Shown: piece after piece, positions 1 to 8,430 of the stretch
Numbering within the stretch: position 1 is the stretch's first letter
Layout of the letters: every line of letters starts with the position of its first letter
Assembly (NCBI RefSeq): GCF_009769735.1
Contig: NZ_WSRO01000002.1
Coordinates: forward strand, 3,670,001-3,734,000
From: Streptomyces sp. BA2
GTDB taxonomy: Bacteria; Actinomycetota; Actinomycetes; Streptomycetales; Streptomycetaceae
Direction: 5' to 3'
DNA: 64,000 bases
Made by a program: the position numbers and the translations under genes
Notes under the pieces: generated by a model
Seen by the model: the letters and a program-made list of their open reading frames with translations, nothing else
Databases searched by the model: none
What the model was told of the DNA's origin: nothing

Positions 1-837
1 GACGGCCTGTACCGACGCGCTGCCGCCCCGCTGCGGACCGCCTACGCCCTGCTCGACGCGGGCACCACCCGGCAGCCTGTGGCGGACCGGCTCTACACGG
101 GCGCCGGGGAACTGTCCATCTCCGTGGGCTGGTTGGCGCACGACTCGGGCCGCTTCGACGACGCGCGCTCGCACTACGCCGAGGCTCTCGCGACGGCCCG
201 GATGGCCGGCGATCCGGCCCTGGAGGCGCACGCCTTCTGCAACACGGCCTTCCTGGCACGCGACGCCGGGCGGCCCAGGGAGGCGGTGCGCGCGTCCCAG
301 GCGGCGACGCGGGCGGCCCGGCATCTCTCGTCGCCGCGGCTGCTCTCGCTCCTCGCGCTGCGGGAGGCCGGGGGCTGGGCGGGGCTCGGCGACCGGGCCG
401 GCTGCGAACGGTCACTGACCCGCGCGCACGCCCTCTTCGACCGGGGTCCCACGGACGCCGACCCGGAGTGGATGACCTTCTACGGCCCCGCCGAGCTTGA
501 GGTCCTCGAGGCACAGTGCTGGTCGGCGCTCGGTGACTGGGGGCGGGCCGCCCGGCACGCACGGCGCGCGGCGGGCATCGCGTCGGCGCAGACCCCGCAG
601 TTCACCCGCAACATCGCCCTCTACACCGCGGAGCTCGCCGACGACCTGGCCCGCGCGGGCCGCCCCGACGAGGCGGCGACGGCGGGCATGCGCGTGCTCG
701 GGCTCCTGGACGAGGTGCAGTCGTCGCGCATCCAGTCGATGCTCGCCACGACGGCCCGGGTGCTGCTTCCGCACCGACGGGCCTCGGGGGTGTGCGGCTT
801 CCTGGAGCGGCATGCTTCCTTGCCGCGGGCCGTGTAG
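1..837 (+). CDS. C-terminal part of a TPR-repeat protein, probably a regulator (5' end outside window)
   Basis: The reading frame is open from base 1 to the stop at 835-837, so this is the 3' part of a longer gene. The visible ~278 residues are almost wholly alpha-helical, Ala/Arg/Leu-rich and arranged as degenerate tetratricopeptide repeats, for example the helix pair around AHDSGRFDDARSHYAEAL. Streptomyces has many XRE-type DNA-binding proteins with a C-terminal TPR array of this look, and that is the most likely parent. No helix-turn-helix is visible because the N-terminus is missing, so the regulatory role is inference. It converges on the phosphatase gene that follows. Confidence 0.7.
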   Translation, partial: DGLYRRAAAPLRTAYALLDAGTTRQPVADRLYTGAGELSISVGWLAHDSGRFDDARSHYAEALATARMAGDPALEAHAFCNTAFLARDAGRPREAVRASQAATRAARHLSSPRLLSLLALREAGGWAGLGDRAGCERSLTRAHALFDRGPTDADPEWMTFYGPAELEVLEAQCWSALGDWGRAARHARRAAGIASAQTPQFTRNIALYTAELADDLARAGRPDEAATAGMRVLGLLDEVQSSRIQSMLATTARVLLPHRRASGVCGFLERHASLPRAV

Positions 838-877
838 ACAGCCGTACGCGTCCGGGGCGGCCCTGCGCCCCTGGCGG

Positions 878-1471
878 CTACGCCAGGTGCCCGGTGTCGT
901 TCCACGACTCGATGGCCGGTTCGCCGTAGGCCCAGCCCAGGGTCGAGATCGAGGTCGGGTTGAGGCGGACGCGGGCGGCGAAGTCGACGCCGAGGCCCAG
1001 CCAGCGTGCGCCGATGGAGCGCAGGATGTGCCCGTGCGCGAAGACCAGGACATCGCGGTCCGCGCTGCGGGCCCAGGCCACCACCTCGTCCGCGCGCGCG
1101 GTGATCTGCTCCAGGGTCTCGCCCCTGGGGACGCCGTCGCGCCAGATGAACCAGCCGGGGCGTACGCCCTGGATGTCGGCCGGGGTCATCCCCTCGTAGG
1201 AGCCGTAGTCCCACTCCATGAGCGTGTCCCAGGTGGTGGCACGGTCTCCGAAGCCGGCGATCTCGCAGGTCTCCCGCGCACGCGCGAGGGGGCTGGTGCG
1301 CACCTCGGCGTCCGGGAGGCCGTCGAAGGGGGCGCGGTGCAGGCGCTCGCCCAGGAGCTTCGCGCCGACCCGGCCCTCTTCCAGGAGCGGGACGTCCGTC
1401 CTGCCGGTGTGCTTCCCGGACAGGGACCACTCCGTCTGTCCGTGTCGGGCCAGCAGGATGCGCGGTGCCAT
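878..1471 (-). CDS. histidine phosphatase family protein (phosphoglycerate-mutase-like)
   Basis: A 197-aa cytoplasmic enzyme. The N-terminus carries the family signature [10 protein letters not shown], whose RHG histidine is phosphorylated during catalysis. A second conserved part, [10 protein letters not shown], follows near residue 60, and the second catalytic His lies in VFAHGHILR in the C-terminal half. The family includes cofactor-dependent phosphoglycerate mutases and broad-specificity phosphatases such as CobC; the short length and lone context favour a phosphatase. I chose the ATG at 1471, which puts the RHG motif about ten residues in. An in-frame start nine codons upstream is possible. 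The substrate cannot be told from the sequence. Confidence 0.85.
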   Translation of the reverse strand: MAPRILLARHGQTEWSLSGKHTGRTDVPLLEEGRVGAKLLGERLHRAPFDGLPDAEVRTSPLARARETCEIAGFGDRATTWDTLMEWDYGSYEGMTPADIQGVRPGWFIWRDGVPRGETLEQITARADEVVAWARSADRDVLVFAHGHILRSIGARWLGLGVDFAARVRLNPTSISTLGWAYGEPAIESWNDTGHLA

Positions 1472-1709
1472 GTCGAGCCTTTCCGAGCCGACAGCCATCG
1501 GTAGAGACCATCAGGACCATCAGCTGTCATAGAGCGAATTCTGTGGACAGGCGACTGTCCGTACCCTGCATCATCACTCACGCGCCATGTCGCGATCACT
1601 CGTGCCCGCGAGGAGCAACCCGCTCGTCGATCTCTGCGTCTAAGACGACCGGGGACCGCCTCAGCGGGCTTTCGCGTGCGCCGTAAAGTGATGCGGCGGC
1701 GAACACCGC

Positions 1710-2747
1710 ATGACCAAAGACAGATGGGGGACCGACCGGATGCCGCAGACCCACGCTCCGGGCACCAGGGGCATAGGCGGGCTCCGGCTTCGCTGGTGGA
1801 CGGAGCTGCCGCTGATCGTGCTGGTGTACGCCGCGTACTCGGCGGGACGCCTGCTGGTCCGCGGTGACGTGGCCGACGCCGTCGACAACGGCCTGGACAT
1901 ACTCCACGTCGAGAAGCTCCTGAGCCTCAACGCAGAGCACCCGCTGAACCGTCTCTTCACCGACCACTCCTGGATAGGCGTCCCCGCCGACTTCTGGTAC
2001 GCGTCGCTGCACTACCTGGTGACGCCCGTGGTCCTCGTCTGGCTCTTCCGCAGCCGCGCGGTCCACTACCGCGCCGCACGCGCGTGGCTGATGACCTCCA
2101 CCATGATCGGCCTGATCGGCTTCACGCTCCTGCCGACCTGCCCGCCCCGCCTGCTGAGCGAGGGGTACGGCTTCGTCGACACCATGGCGCAGTACAGCGA
2201 CTTCGGCTGGTGGGGCGGCGAGGCGAGTGCGCCGCGCGGGCTCGGCGGCATGACCAACCAGTACGCGGCGATGCCGAGCCTGCACGTGGGGTGGGCGCTG
2301 TGGTGCGGGGTCATACTGTGGCGTCACGGCCGTTCGCCGCTGGTCAGGACCGCGGCGGTGGCCTACCCCCTGATCACCACGATCGTCGTGATGGGCACCG
2401 CGAACCACTACTTCCTCGACGCGGTCGCGGGCGCCGTGGTGATGGGCGTCGGACTGCTCCTCGTACGGCCGGTGCTGCGGATCGCGGACCGGGTGAAGGC
2501 GAGCGTCAAACTCCCGTTCGGTGCCGCGCGACCTTCGTCGGGGACGGTGGCCGGGTCGAGGCCGGTGTCCCTAGCGGGCTCGCCGTCGGCCTCATCCGCC
2601 CCAGAGTCCTCAATTGTCAGTGGCGGGTGCCAGACTTCGACGGGTGAGCGAATTCCCCGGCCGCGCAAGCGGCCTGCCGAGCCAGGCGCCGAGCCGAGTG
2701 CCCGCCCCGCCGAAGCGGGGGACAGCACTAAGACAGCGGCTCGCTGA
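1710..2747 (+). CDS. PAP2-superfamily integral membrane protein (Aur1/Ipt1-like)
   Basis: A 345-aa polytopic membrane protein with about six hydrophobic segments between residues 30 and 265. It carries the Aur1/inositolphosphotransferase-type PAP2 motifs: LLPTCPPR, then MPSLHVGWALW (SxxH) and NHYFLDAVAG (catalytic second His). In actinobacteria such proteins act in lipid or polyprenyl-phosphate head-group transfer or dephosphorylation at the membrane. The last ~75 residues are low-complexity Ser/Pro/Ala/Arg, probably cytoplasmic and disordered. They overlap the start region of the next gene by about 100 bases, so either this tail or the nuclease start is drawn too long. The substrate is unknown. 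Confidence 0.8.
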   Translation: MTKDRWGTDRMPQTHAPGTRGIGGLRLRWWTELPLIVLVYAAYSAGRLLVRGDVADAVDNGLDILHVEKLLSLNAEHPLNRLFTDHSWIGVPADFWYASLHYLVTPVVLVWLFRSRAVHYRAARAWLMTSTMIGLIGFTLLPTCPPRLLSEGYGFVDTMAQYSDFGWWGGEASAPRGLGGMTNQYAAMPSLHVGWALWCGVILWRHGRSPLVRTAAVAYPLITTIVVMGTANHYFLDAVAGAVVMGVGLLLVRPVLRIADRVKASVKLPFGAARPSSGTVAGSRPVSLAGSPSASSAPESSIVSGGCQTSTGERIPRPRKRPAEPGAEPSARPAEAGDSTKTAAR

Positions 2748-3852
2748 GCTGCGCGGCCCCGACGTCCCCGCGTCACCGCTCGACGCCCGCGCGCTCGCGG
2801 CCCTCGCCGCGAATCCGGGCTGCCAGAGGCGGGCGCTGCTCGACGGCGCGGGCGTGGACAAGACGACGCTGGCGCGGTCGCTCGGCTCCCCCGCACCCTT
2901 CGGTCAGTCGCAGTTCGCGTTCATGCGGGGCAATGCCTTCGAGGCGAAGGTCAAGGCCGACGGCGGCGCGGAGCTGCTGCGTCTGGTGCACGGCAGGACG
3001 GGAGGCGGCCCGGAGCCCGTGCCGGGCGAGTCGTCCGTCCCCGACCTCGCCGCGGTGGGGCCCGAAGGCCGCGCGGCCCGCACCTCGCTGGCGCTGCGCG
3101 AGGCGACGCCGACGGAGGGCTGGACCCTCCTGGACCACCCCATGCTGGCCCTTGACGTGGCCGGGACGCCCGCCTTCCTCGAACCGGACGCGGTGGTGGT
3201 CCATCCCGACGGCAGCTGGACGGTCGTCGAGATCAAGTCCTTCCCGATGATCGACGGTTCGGCGGACGCGGCGAAGGTGGGCGCGGCGGCGCGCCAGGCC
3301 GCGGTGTACGCCCTGGCCCTGGAGCGGGTGGCGGCGCACATGGACCCCGCGCCCCACATCCGGCACCACGTGCTCCTGGTCTGCCCCAAGGACTTCTCGA
3401 ACCTCCCCACCGCGTCGGCGATCGACGTGCGCAAACAAATCTCGGTGACGAGGCGCCAGTTGGCGCGCCTGACCCGCATCGAGGACATCGCGGCAGCACT
3501 CCCGGAGGGCACCACCTTCGACGTGAACCGCCCCGCGGCCGAGCTGACGGCGGCGGTCGAGTCGGTCCCCGCGACGTACGCCCCCGAGTGCCTGGCCGCC
3601 TGCGAACTGGCCTTCCACTGCCGCGAGCGCTCCCGCGAGGAGGGCGCTGTGACGTCCCTGGGGCGTTCGGTGCGGGGCGAGCTGGGCGGCCTGACGACGG
3701 TCGCGGGGGTTCTCTCCGCGGCGACCGGAGCCTCGGGCGACCCTGCGGACCCGGCGGTGGCGGCGCTTCGGCGGGCGGCGGCGCTGCGGGCCGAGGCATT
3801 GTCTGGCGCGGGCGCCTCGGGCGGGCATACGGCGGGGGGCACGCCGTGCTGA
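2644..3852 (+). CDS. Cas4/AddB-like PD-(D/E)XK nuclease with likely iron-sulfur staple
   Basis: About 402 aa from the GTG at 2644; a GTG at 2698 is an alternative, and neither has a clear ribosome site. The RecB/Cas4 nuclease core is readable: FE in NAFEAKV (~99-100), Asp182 in EPDAVVV, Glu196 and Lys198 in VEIKSF, and Gln218/Tyr222 in QAAVYAL. Three C-terminal cysteines (C316, C320, C326 in ECLAACELAFHC) with C60 near the N-terminus match the split four-Cys layout of Cas4 and AddB-type 4Fe-4S nucleases, although the spacing here is C-x3-C-x5-C, not the usual C-x2-C-x5-C. It lies upstream of an unknown protein and an SF1 helicase on the same strand. Known relatives cut or process DNA ends; this one's target is unknown. 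Confidence 0.65.
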   Translation: MSEFPGRASGLPSQAPSRVPAPPKRGTALRQRLAELRGPDVPASPLDARALAALAANPGCQRRALLDGAGVDKTTLARSLGSPAPFGQSQFAFMRGNAFEAKVKADGGAELLRLVHGRTGGGPEPVPGESSVPDLAAVGPEGRAARTSLALREATPTEGWTLLDHPMLALDVAGTPAFLEPDAVVVHPDGSWTVVEIKSFPMIDGSADAAKVGAAARQAAVYALALERVAAHMDPAPHIRHHVLLVCPKDFSNLPTASAIDVRKQISVTRRQLARLTRIEDIAAALPEGTTFDVNRPAAELTAAVESVPATYAPECLAACELAFHCRERSREEGAVTSLGRSVRGELGGLTTVAGVLSAATGASGDPADPAVAALRRAAALRAEALSGAGASGGHTAGGTPC

Positions 3853-4054
3853 GCGCCACTGCGACGCGGTCGCCCGGCACGCACCACCGCCGCTCACACC
3901 GGCGCCCTGCGGCTGCCGTTCCCTTCACACCCAACCACCCACCGGCCAGCCCTTCAGTAAGCGGATGTCGCCGGGTAATCGGGTGGGCAGGTGGGGAGAA
4001 TCCGCCGCGAAGCGGCGGGAAAAGAACCCACAACCCGCCGGGAGGGACGGACCG

Positions 4055-5650
4055 GTGTCACTGATCGACAACCTCGCCCGTCTGGAGGCGGTGGCCACCG
4101 GCCGCGCCCAGCCGAGGGCGACCGTGCGCCACCGCCACCTCTCCCAGCGCCCCCTCGTCCTCGTCCCCCTCATCACCGCCGGCGAGGCAGGCGCTCCCCT
4201 CGGCGCCCTCGTCGGGACCGAGCGCACCTCGCCCCGCATCCTCGTCGTACCGCAGCCCCGCGACCGCGACCTCCGCTTCACCTTCCTGGCCCAACTCGCG
4301 GACACCGTCCTGGAGTACGTCGACTCGTTCACGGACGACGTCGAGGCGGCGGAGCGCAGCGAGACGGACCCGGAGACCGGCAAGCGCGTCAAGGTGGAGG
4401 TCGAACTCTGCGCGGACGCACCGCAGTTGATCGTCCCGAGCCGCGCCGGCATCGACTTCGTACGGCTCATCGGCCGCTCCACCCGTTTCCGCCGCACCGC
4501 CGAGCAGGACCCGGAGACCCCGTATCCCGCCCCGCCCCGCGTCCCCCTCCTCGGCCGCTGGCTGACCCACTTCGGGGAGCGGGCCCGCGTCCCGGGCTCC
4601 TCCCTCCTCGTCGCCATGACCGAGCTGCTCTCCCGGCACTGGGCCACCGGGCAGAGCAGCCTCGAAGACCAGCATCTCGGCGCCCTGCTCGCCTGGATCG
4701 AGGCCCCGGAAGGCACATCCGGGGCCGACGCCGCGCTCCGCGCCGAGCTGGCGCGGGACGAAGGCGGCCAGCTGCTCTGTCCGCCCGCGGGCCCCGCCAC
4801 GGATCCGGCGTTCGACAACCACCTCCTCGCCCCGGCCATCGAGCGCTACGACCGCGCGCGCGGCACCCTCGCCGGTGCCGAGGACGGCATCCAGGCGGAC
4901 ACCCGTCTCGCCGAACTGGCCGCGGCCGAGCGGGAGATCCGTTCCCTGATCGAGAGCAGGACCCGCCCCACCTGGGACGCGGTGTGGCGCGGTCTCGACG
5001 CGCTCTGCACGCTCCCGGAGGCACCGCACGCCACCGACCGCTGGACCCGCGACCGCTGGTCGTTCACCGGCCACCGCGACCGCGTCACGGCGGGCGAACC
5101 CCCGCAGCCCCGCGTCGACGACGCGGTGACGTCGGCGAACAAGCTGGCCACGCGCGAGCGCGAGCAGGCCAGGCTCGACGCCCAGGAAGCACTCGACGAC
5201 CCCCTGGTGATGGCGGGCCGCCGGCTCGCGGGCGAGGCCTTCGCGGGCGAGGTGACCGAGGTGGTCATGGCGTACAGCGAGAGCAAGCGCCCGAGCCCCC
5301 GCCCCCTGGTCACCGTCCGCACGGACGACCACCCGCACCTGGCCGAGCGCGCGAAGGTGTACCGCTCGCTCCAAGGCAAGCCGCAGACAGCCGAGTTCGT
5401 GACGTACGAGGCCGGGGGTGGCGGCGCTTCTGTCGTCCTGCGCATCACCGACAAGATGGGCCGCGGCAAGGAGCCCGAACCCGGCTCCGTGCCGGAGAAG
5501 GGCGACCGGATCTGCTGGACGCTCTTCGAGCACGAGCAGCGCGGCGGCCCCAAGCTCCCCGACCCCGAGGCGACTCCCTGGACCCACGGCGGCCCGCCGG
5601 GCGACGCCGCCGAGCGCCCTGACCCCGTGACGCCGGAGGACACCCTGTGA
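4055..5650 (+). CDS. conserved protein of unknown family between nuclease and helicase
   Basis: A 531-aa soluble protein with no family I recognise. The GTG at 4055 follows a good ribosome site (GGGAGGGA, about 8 bases away); longer in-frame starts reach into a poorly coding leader. The first ~150 residues are mixed alpha/beta, with the hydrophobic stretch RPLVLVPLITAG. The middle is charged and helical, with a probable coiled coil around 270-310 (LAELAAAEREIRSLIES). The C-terminal third has beta-rich segments such as GGGGASVVLRITDKMGRG, and the tail is acidic and Pro-rich. It overlaps the helicase start by 4 bases (GTGA), so the two are translationally coupled. An accessory or substrate-recognition subunit of the helicase is an inference from that coupling only. 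Confidence 0.75.
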   Translation: MSLIDNLARLEAVATGRAQPRATVRHRHLSQRPLVLVPLITAGEAGAPLGALVGTERTSPRILVVPQPRDRDLRFTFLAQLADTVLEYVDSFTDDVEAAERSETDPETGKRVKVEVELCADAPQLIVPSRAGIDFVRLIGRSTRFRRTAEQDPETPYPAPPRVPLLGRWLTHFGERARVPGSSLLVAMTELLSRHWATGQSSLEDQHLGALLAWIEAPEGTSGADAALRAELARDEGGQLLCPPAGPATDPAFDNHLLAPAIERYDRARGTLAGAEDGIQADTRLAELAAAEREIRSLIESRTRPTWDAVWRGLDALCTLPEAPHATDRWTRDRWSFTGHRDRVTAGEPPQPRVDDAVTSANKLATREREQARLDAQEALDDPLVMAGRRLAGEAFAGEVTEVVMAYSESKRPSPRPLVTVRTDDHPHLAERAKVYRSLQGKPQTAEFVTYEAGGGGASVVLRITDKMGRGKEPEPGSVPEKGDRICWTLFEHEQRGGPKLPDPEATPWTHGGPPGDAAERPDPVTPEDTL

Positions 5651-7011
5651 GTCCGACCGCCCCCTTCGACCGCGCGTCGTTCGACCCCGGCGCGGCGGCA
5701 GGCCGCGCCACGGACGCGATCCTGCACGACACGCTGCACGGCGCGCACCGCGGTGTCGTCGTCGACTCGCCGCCCGGCGCGGGCAAGTCGACCCTCGTGG
5801 TCCGCGCGGCCCGCGAACTGGCCGCCGCAGGGCGCCCGTTGATGGTGATCGCGCAGACGAACGCGCAGGTCGACGACCTGGTCCTGCGCCTCGCCGAGAA
5901 GGACCCCGAGCTGCCGATCGGCCGTCTGCACAGCAGCGACCCGGACGCGTACGACAAGGCGCTCGACGACCTGCCCTTCGTCCGTACGTCCACGAAGGCC
6001 GCCGACCTCGCGGGGCTCGACGTCGTCGTGTCGACCGCGGCGAAGTGGGCGCACGTCGACGTCACCAAGCTCGACGCGCCCTGGCGGCACGCGATCGTGG
6101 ACGAGGCGTACCAAATGCGCTCGGACGCGCTGCTCGCGGTGGCCGGGCTCTTCGAGCGGGCCCTGTTCGTGGGCGACCCCGGCCAGCTCGACCCGTTCTC
6201 GATCGTGGGCGCCGACCAGTGGGCCGGTCTCGCGTACGACCCTTCGGCGAGCGCCGTGACGACCCTGCTCGCGCACAACCCCGAGCTGCCCCAGCACCGC
6301 CTGCCGGTGTCCTGGCGGCTCCCGGCGTCGGCGGCCCCGCTGGTCTCGGCCGCGTTCTATCCGTACACGCCCTTCCGCAGCGGCACGGACCACGGCGACA
6401 GGCGGCTCGACTTCGGTGTGCCGTCCGACGGCTCGGGCCCGGACCGGGTGATCGACGAGGCGGCGGAGTCGGGCTGGGGCCTGCTCGAACTGCCCGCGCG
6501 GAACACGCCGCGCACCGACCCCGAGGCCGTACGCGCGGTGGCCCAGGTCGTCCGGCGCCTCCTCGACCGCGGCGGCGCGGCCACGTCGGAGCGCGGCCCG
6601 GACCCCACTCCCCTGACGGCCGACCGGATCGCCGTCGGCACCGCCCACCGCGACCAGGCGGCGGCGGTGCGGGCGATCCTCGCGGACATGGGCGTAAGGG
6701 ACGTCACGGTGGATACGGCCAACCGGCTCCAGGGCCGCGAGTTCGACGTGACGGTGGTCCTGCACCCGCTCTCCGGCCGCCCGGACGCCACCGCGTTCCA
6801 CCTGGAGACGGGCCGCCTCTGCGTCCTGGCGTCCCGCCACCGCCACGCGTGCATCGTGATCTGCCGAGCGGGCGTCAGCGAACTCCTCGACGACCACCCG
6901 TCGACGGAACCGGTCCAGCTGGGAGTCACGGTGAAGTTCCCAGATGGCTGGGAAGCGAACCACGCAGTGCTCGCCCGCCTCGCCGAGCACCGGGTGGAAT
7001 GGCGCCCGTGA
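5647..7011 (+). CDS. superfamily 1 DNA/RNA helicase (Upf1/Dna2-like ATPase)
   Basis: A 454-aa ATPase with the complete SF1 motif series: Walker A SPPGAGKST (41-49), Ia IAQTNAQVDDL (68-78), Walker B VDEA (151-154), III GDPGQLDP (176-183), IV SWRLP (222-226), V DTANRLQGREFDVTVV (356-371) and VI LASRHRHA (394-401). Motif spacing and the QGREFD element resemble Upf1/Dna2-type SF1B helicases and not UvrD/Rep. No nuclease domain is fused, but a Cas4-like nuclease sits two genes upstream, so helicase and nuclease are split here where Dna2 joins them. The start overlaps the preceding gene by 4 bases. The last 23 codons are duplicated just downstream. Confidence 0.85.
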   Translation: MSPTAPFDRASFDPGAAAGRATDAILHDTLHGAHRGVVVDSPPGAGKSTLVVRAARELAAAGRPLMVIAQTNAQVDDLVLRLAEKDPELPIGRLHSSDPDAYDKALDDLPFVRTSTKAADLAGLDVVVSTAAKWAHVDVTKLDAPWRHAIVDEAYQMRSDALLAVAGLFERALFVGDPGQLDPFSIVGADQWAGLAYDPSASAVTTLLAHNPELPQHRLPVSWRLPASAAPLVSAAFYPYTPFRSGTDHGDRRLDFGVPSDGSGPDRVIDEAAESGWGLLELPARNTPRTDPEAVRAVAQVVRRLLDRGGAATSERGPDPTPLTADRIAVGTAHRDQAAAVRAILADMGVRDVTVDTANRLQGREFDVTVVLHPLSGRPDATAFHLETGRLCVLASRHRHACIVICRAGVSELLDDHPSTEPVQLGVTVKFPDGWEANHAVLARLAEHRVEWRP

Positions 7012-7150
7012 ACCCGCGGGCACACCACCCCAAACGCCGGACGGAGTCCGGCACGCCGCCGGAGGCGGCCAAGAGAAACAGCCCAGATGGCTGGGAAGCG
7101 AACCACGCAGTGCTCGCCCGCCTCGCCGAGCACCGGGTGGAATGGCGCCC
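6939..7150 (+). repeat. 69-bp direct repeat: duplicated 3' end of the helicase gene
   Basis: Positions 6939-7007 and 7082-7150 are identical over 69 bases, offset 143. The first copy encodes the C-terminus of the helicase (…PDGWEANHAVLARLAEHRV). The second lies after the stop codon and ends in its own stop (TAG). The 74 bases between hold GC-rich sequence with a partial copy of a CAAACGCCGGACGG-type Streptomyces intergenic element. The second copy has no start or upstream domain of its own, so it is a remnant of a local duplication, not a gene. Confidence 0.95.
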
Positions 7151-7238
7151 CTAGACCGCCAGGCACCCGGCCCCCTTGCGCGGCAAGGGAGAATGGAAGA
7201 CGGCCCCACGGCCGGAAACCGTACGAGGAGGAAGAACC

Positions 7239-7607
7239 ATGGCGGAGCCCGAGCGGAGCCGGACCGAGCGGCGTCTACGACCCGCGCCCCTGCTCTTCGA
7301 GCCCGCGGAAGCCGTCGCCGACCCGGAGCACTTCTTCGACCTGGAGTCGATGGAGGACCCCCGGGAGCTCCTGGCCCGCGCCACCGAGCTGACCCACGCC
7401 TTCCGTGCCGCCACGGACCGTTCGGTCGAGTTCCAGGCGATCGCGGCGGCCCAGCTAGCCGACCCCCGGCGCTTCGACCGGCTGACGCCCGCCGCGATCG
7501 CCGAGCGCGCGCAGTGGACCGAGGACTACGCGAAGAAGATGGTCGAGTTCGGGCGGGATCTCCTGCGCGGGGCCGGTGCGAGTGGCGGCGGCGGCCCGGA
7601 GGCCTGA
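7239..7607 (+). CDS. small hypothetical protein (122 aa)
   Basis: A 122-aa soluble, charged, helical protein starting at an ATG preceded by GAGGAGGAAGAACC, a strong ribosome site. It has no signal peptide, membrane segment or cysteine. Recognisable stretches include HFFDLESMEDPRELLARATEL and FDRLTPAAIAERAQW. The C-terminus is Gly-rich. I do not recognise the family. It follows the nuclease-helicase genes on the same strand after the duplicated segment, about 230 bases from the helicase stop, and could be co-transcribed with them, but no functional link is visible. Confidence 0.65.
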   Translation: MAEPERSRTERRLRPAPLLFEPAEAVADPEHFFDLESMEDPRELLARATELTHAFRAATDRSVEFQAIAAAQLADPRRFDRLTPAAIAERAQWTEDYAKKMVEFGRDLLRGAGASGGGGPEA

Positions 7608-7629
7608 GAGCGGTGAGAGCGCCGGAAGT

Positions 7630-7673
7630 GGCCCTGAACGGCCCTGAACGGGGCCCTGAACACGGCCCTGAAC
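7630..7673 (+). repeat. four short direct repeats of GGCCCTGAAC
   Basis: Copies start at 7630, 7640, 7652 and 7664, spaced 10-12 bases. They lie just after the stop of the small hypothetical gene and before the primase-like gene. This could be a slippage-type tandem array or a regulatory site read on one helix face; nothing in the sequence decides between these. Confidence 0.8.
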
Positions 7674-7797
7674 GACCGATAAGAGAAGATCACGGGGCAT
7701 ATGCCACGAGGGCAAGGTACTCCCTCCCACCCATCGTTGTCCCGATTTCTGGCAACTCTCAGAAATGGAACCCTCACTACCGGTAGATGTAGTCGCC

Positions 7798-8430
7798 ATG
7801 AGCCCCACGCGCCTTCACCCGGATCCCGCCCCCGCCGACGTCCAGGACATCTCCGACGTCACCACCGAGGGAGCCGCCTGGCTCGCCTCTGCGGAAACGT
7901 ATCCGCGCAGCACCCTCGCCCACTGGCGCAGTCGCCCCACCGCCCCCGCCGTCCTCCCCTGCGGCTCCGTCTTCGACGTGGTGAGCGTCCCCGCGGTCTT
8001 CGGCCGGCGGATGCTCGACCGCTTATGGGAGGAAGGCCCCGGCTCGGGCCCCGTAGCCGCGCACCGCGGCCGCATGCTGCTCTTCGCCGCCCCCGGGACC
8101 GCTCAGCGACTGCCCTCGCTCCTCGAGTGGGAGGAATGGGGCCGGGCCGTGCCGGGCGTCCTCTGCCACGGCATGGGGGACGCCGTGACGGTGCCGCCGA
8201 TCACCGCGGGGAAGCGGGACGCCTCGCCCTCCGGCCGCCTCGAAGGGCACCTCGAATCGCGCTGGCTGGTGGCCCCCGATGCCCGGCACCCCTGGCTTCC
8301 CGGGCCCGAGGTAGCGCTCTGGGCCTGCGTCCGCGCGGCCCGCGCGGCGGCCGGCTCCACGGTCCGTATATCGATTTTTCCTGGCGGCGATCAGGGTGCT
8401 AAGGTCTACGACGTCAGCAGGCGCCGCTAG
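7798..8430 (+). CDS. primase-polymerase-like protein containing a TTA codon
   Basis: About 210 aa from the ATG at 7798 (an ATG at 7765 is also in frame; neither has a good ribosome site). Segments such as AAWLASAETYPRSTLAHWRSRPTAPAVL, given here only by its ends AAWLASAETY and TAPAVL, and VLCHGMGDAVTVPP resemble, from memory, Streptomyces proteins annotated as bifunctional DNA primase/polymerase N-terminal-like, but I cannot verify the catalytic acidic residues. Codon 8023-8025 is TTA, very rare in Streptomyces and dependent on the bldA tRNA. The coding end overlaps the first 10 bases of the tRNA-Lys gene and the TAG stop lies inside the tRNA, so the natural C-terminus may be altered. Confidence 0.6.
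   Translation: MSPTRLHPDPAPADVQDISDVTTEGAAWLASAETYPRSTLAHWRSRPTAPAVLPCGSVFDVVSVPAVFGRRMLDRLWEEGPGSGPVAAHRGRMLLFAAPGTAQRLPSLLEWEEWGRAVPGVLCHGMGDAVTVPPITAGKRDASPSGRLEGHLESRWLVAPDARHPWLPGPEVALWACVRAARAAAGSTVRISIFPGGDQGAKVYDVSRRR

Noticed and set aside
7008..7160. A small gene using the duplicated helicase tail
   Set aside because: The second copy has a stop but no start of its own outside the duplicated text and no upstream ribosome site.
7630..7673. CRISPR array from short direct repeats
   Set aside because: Repeats of 10 bases with 0-2-base spacers are too short; the Cas4-like gene nearby has no other cas genes.
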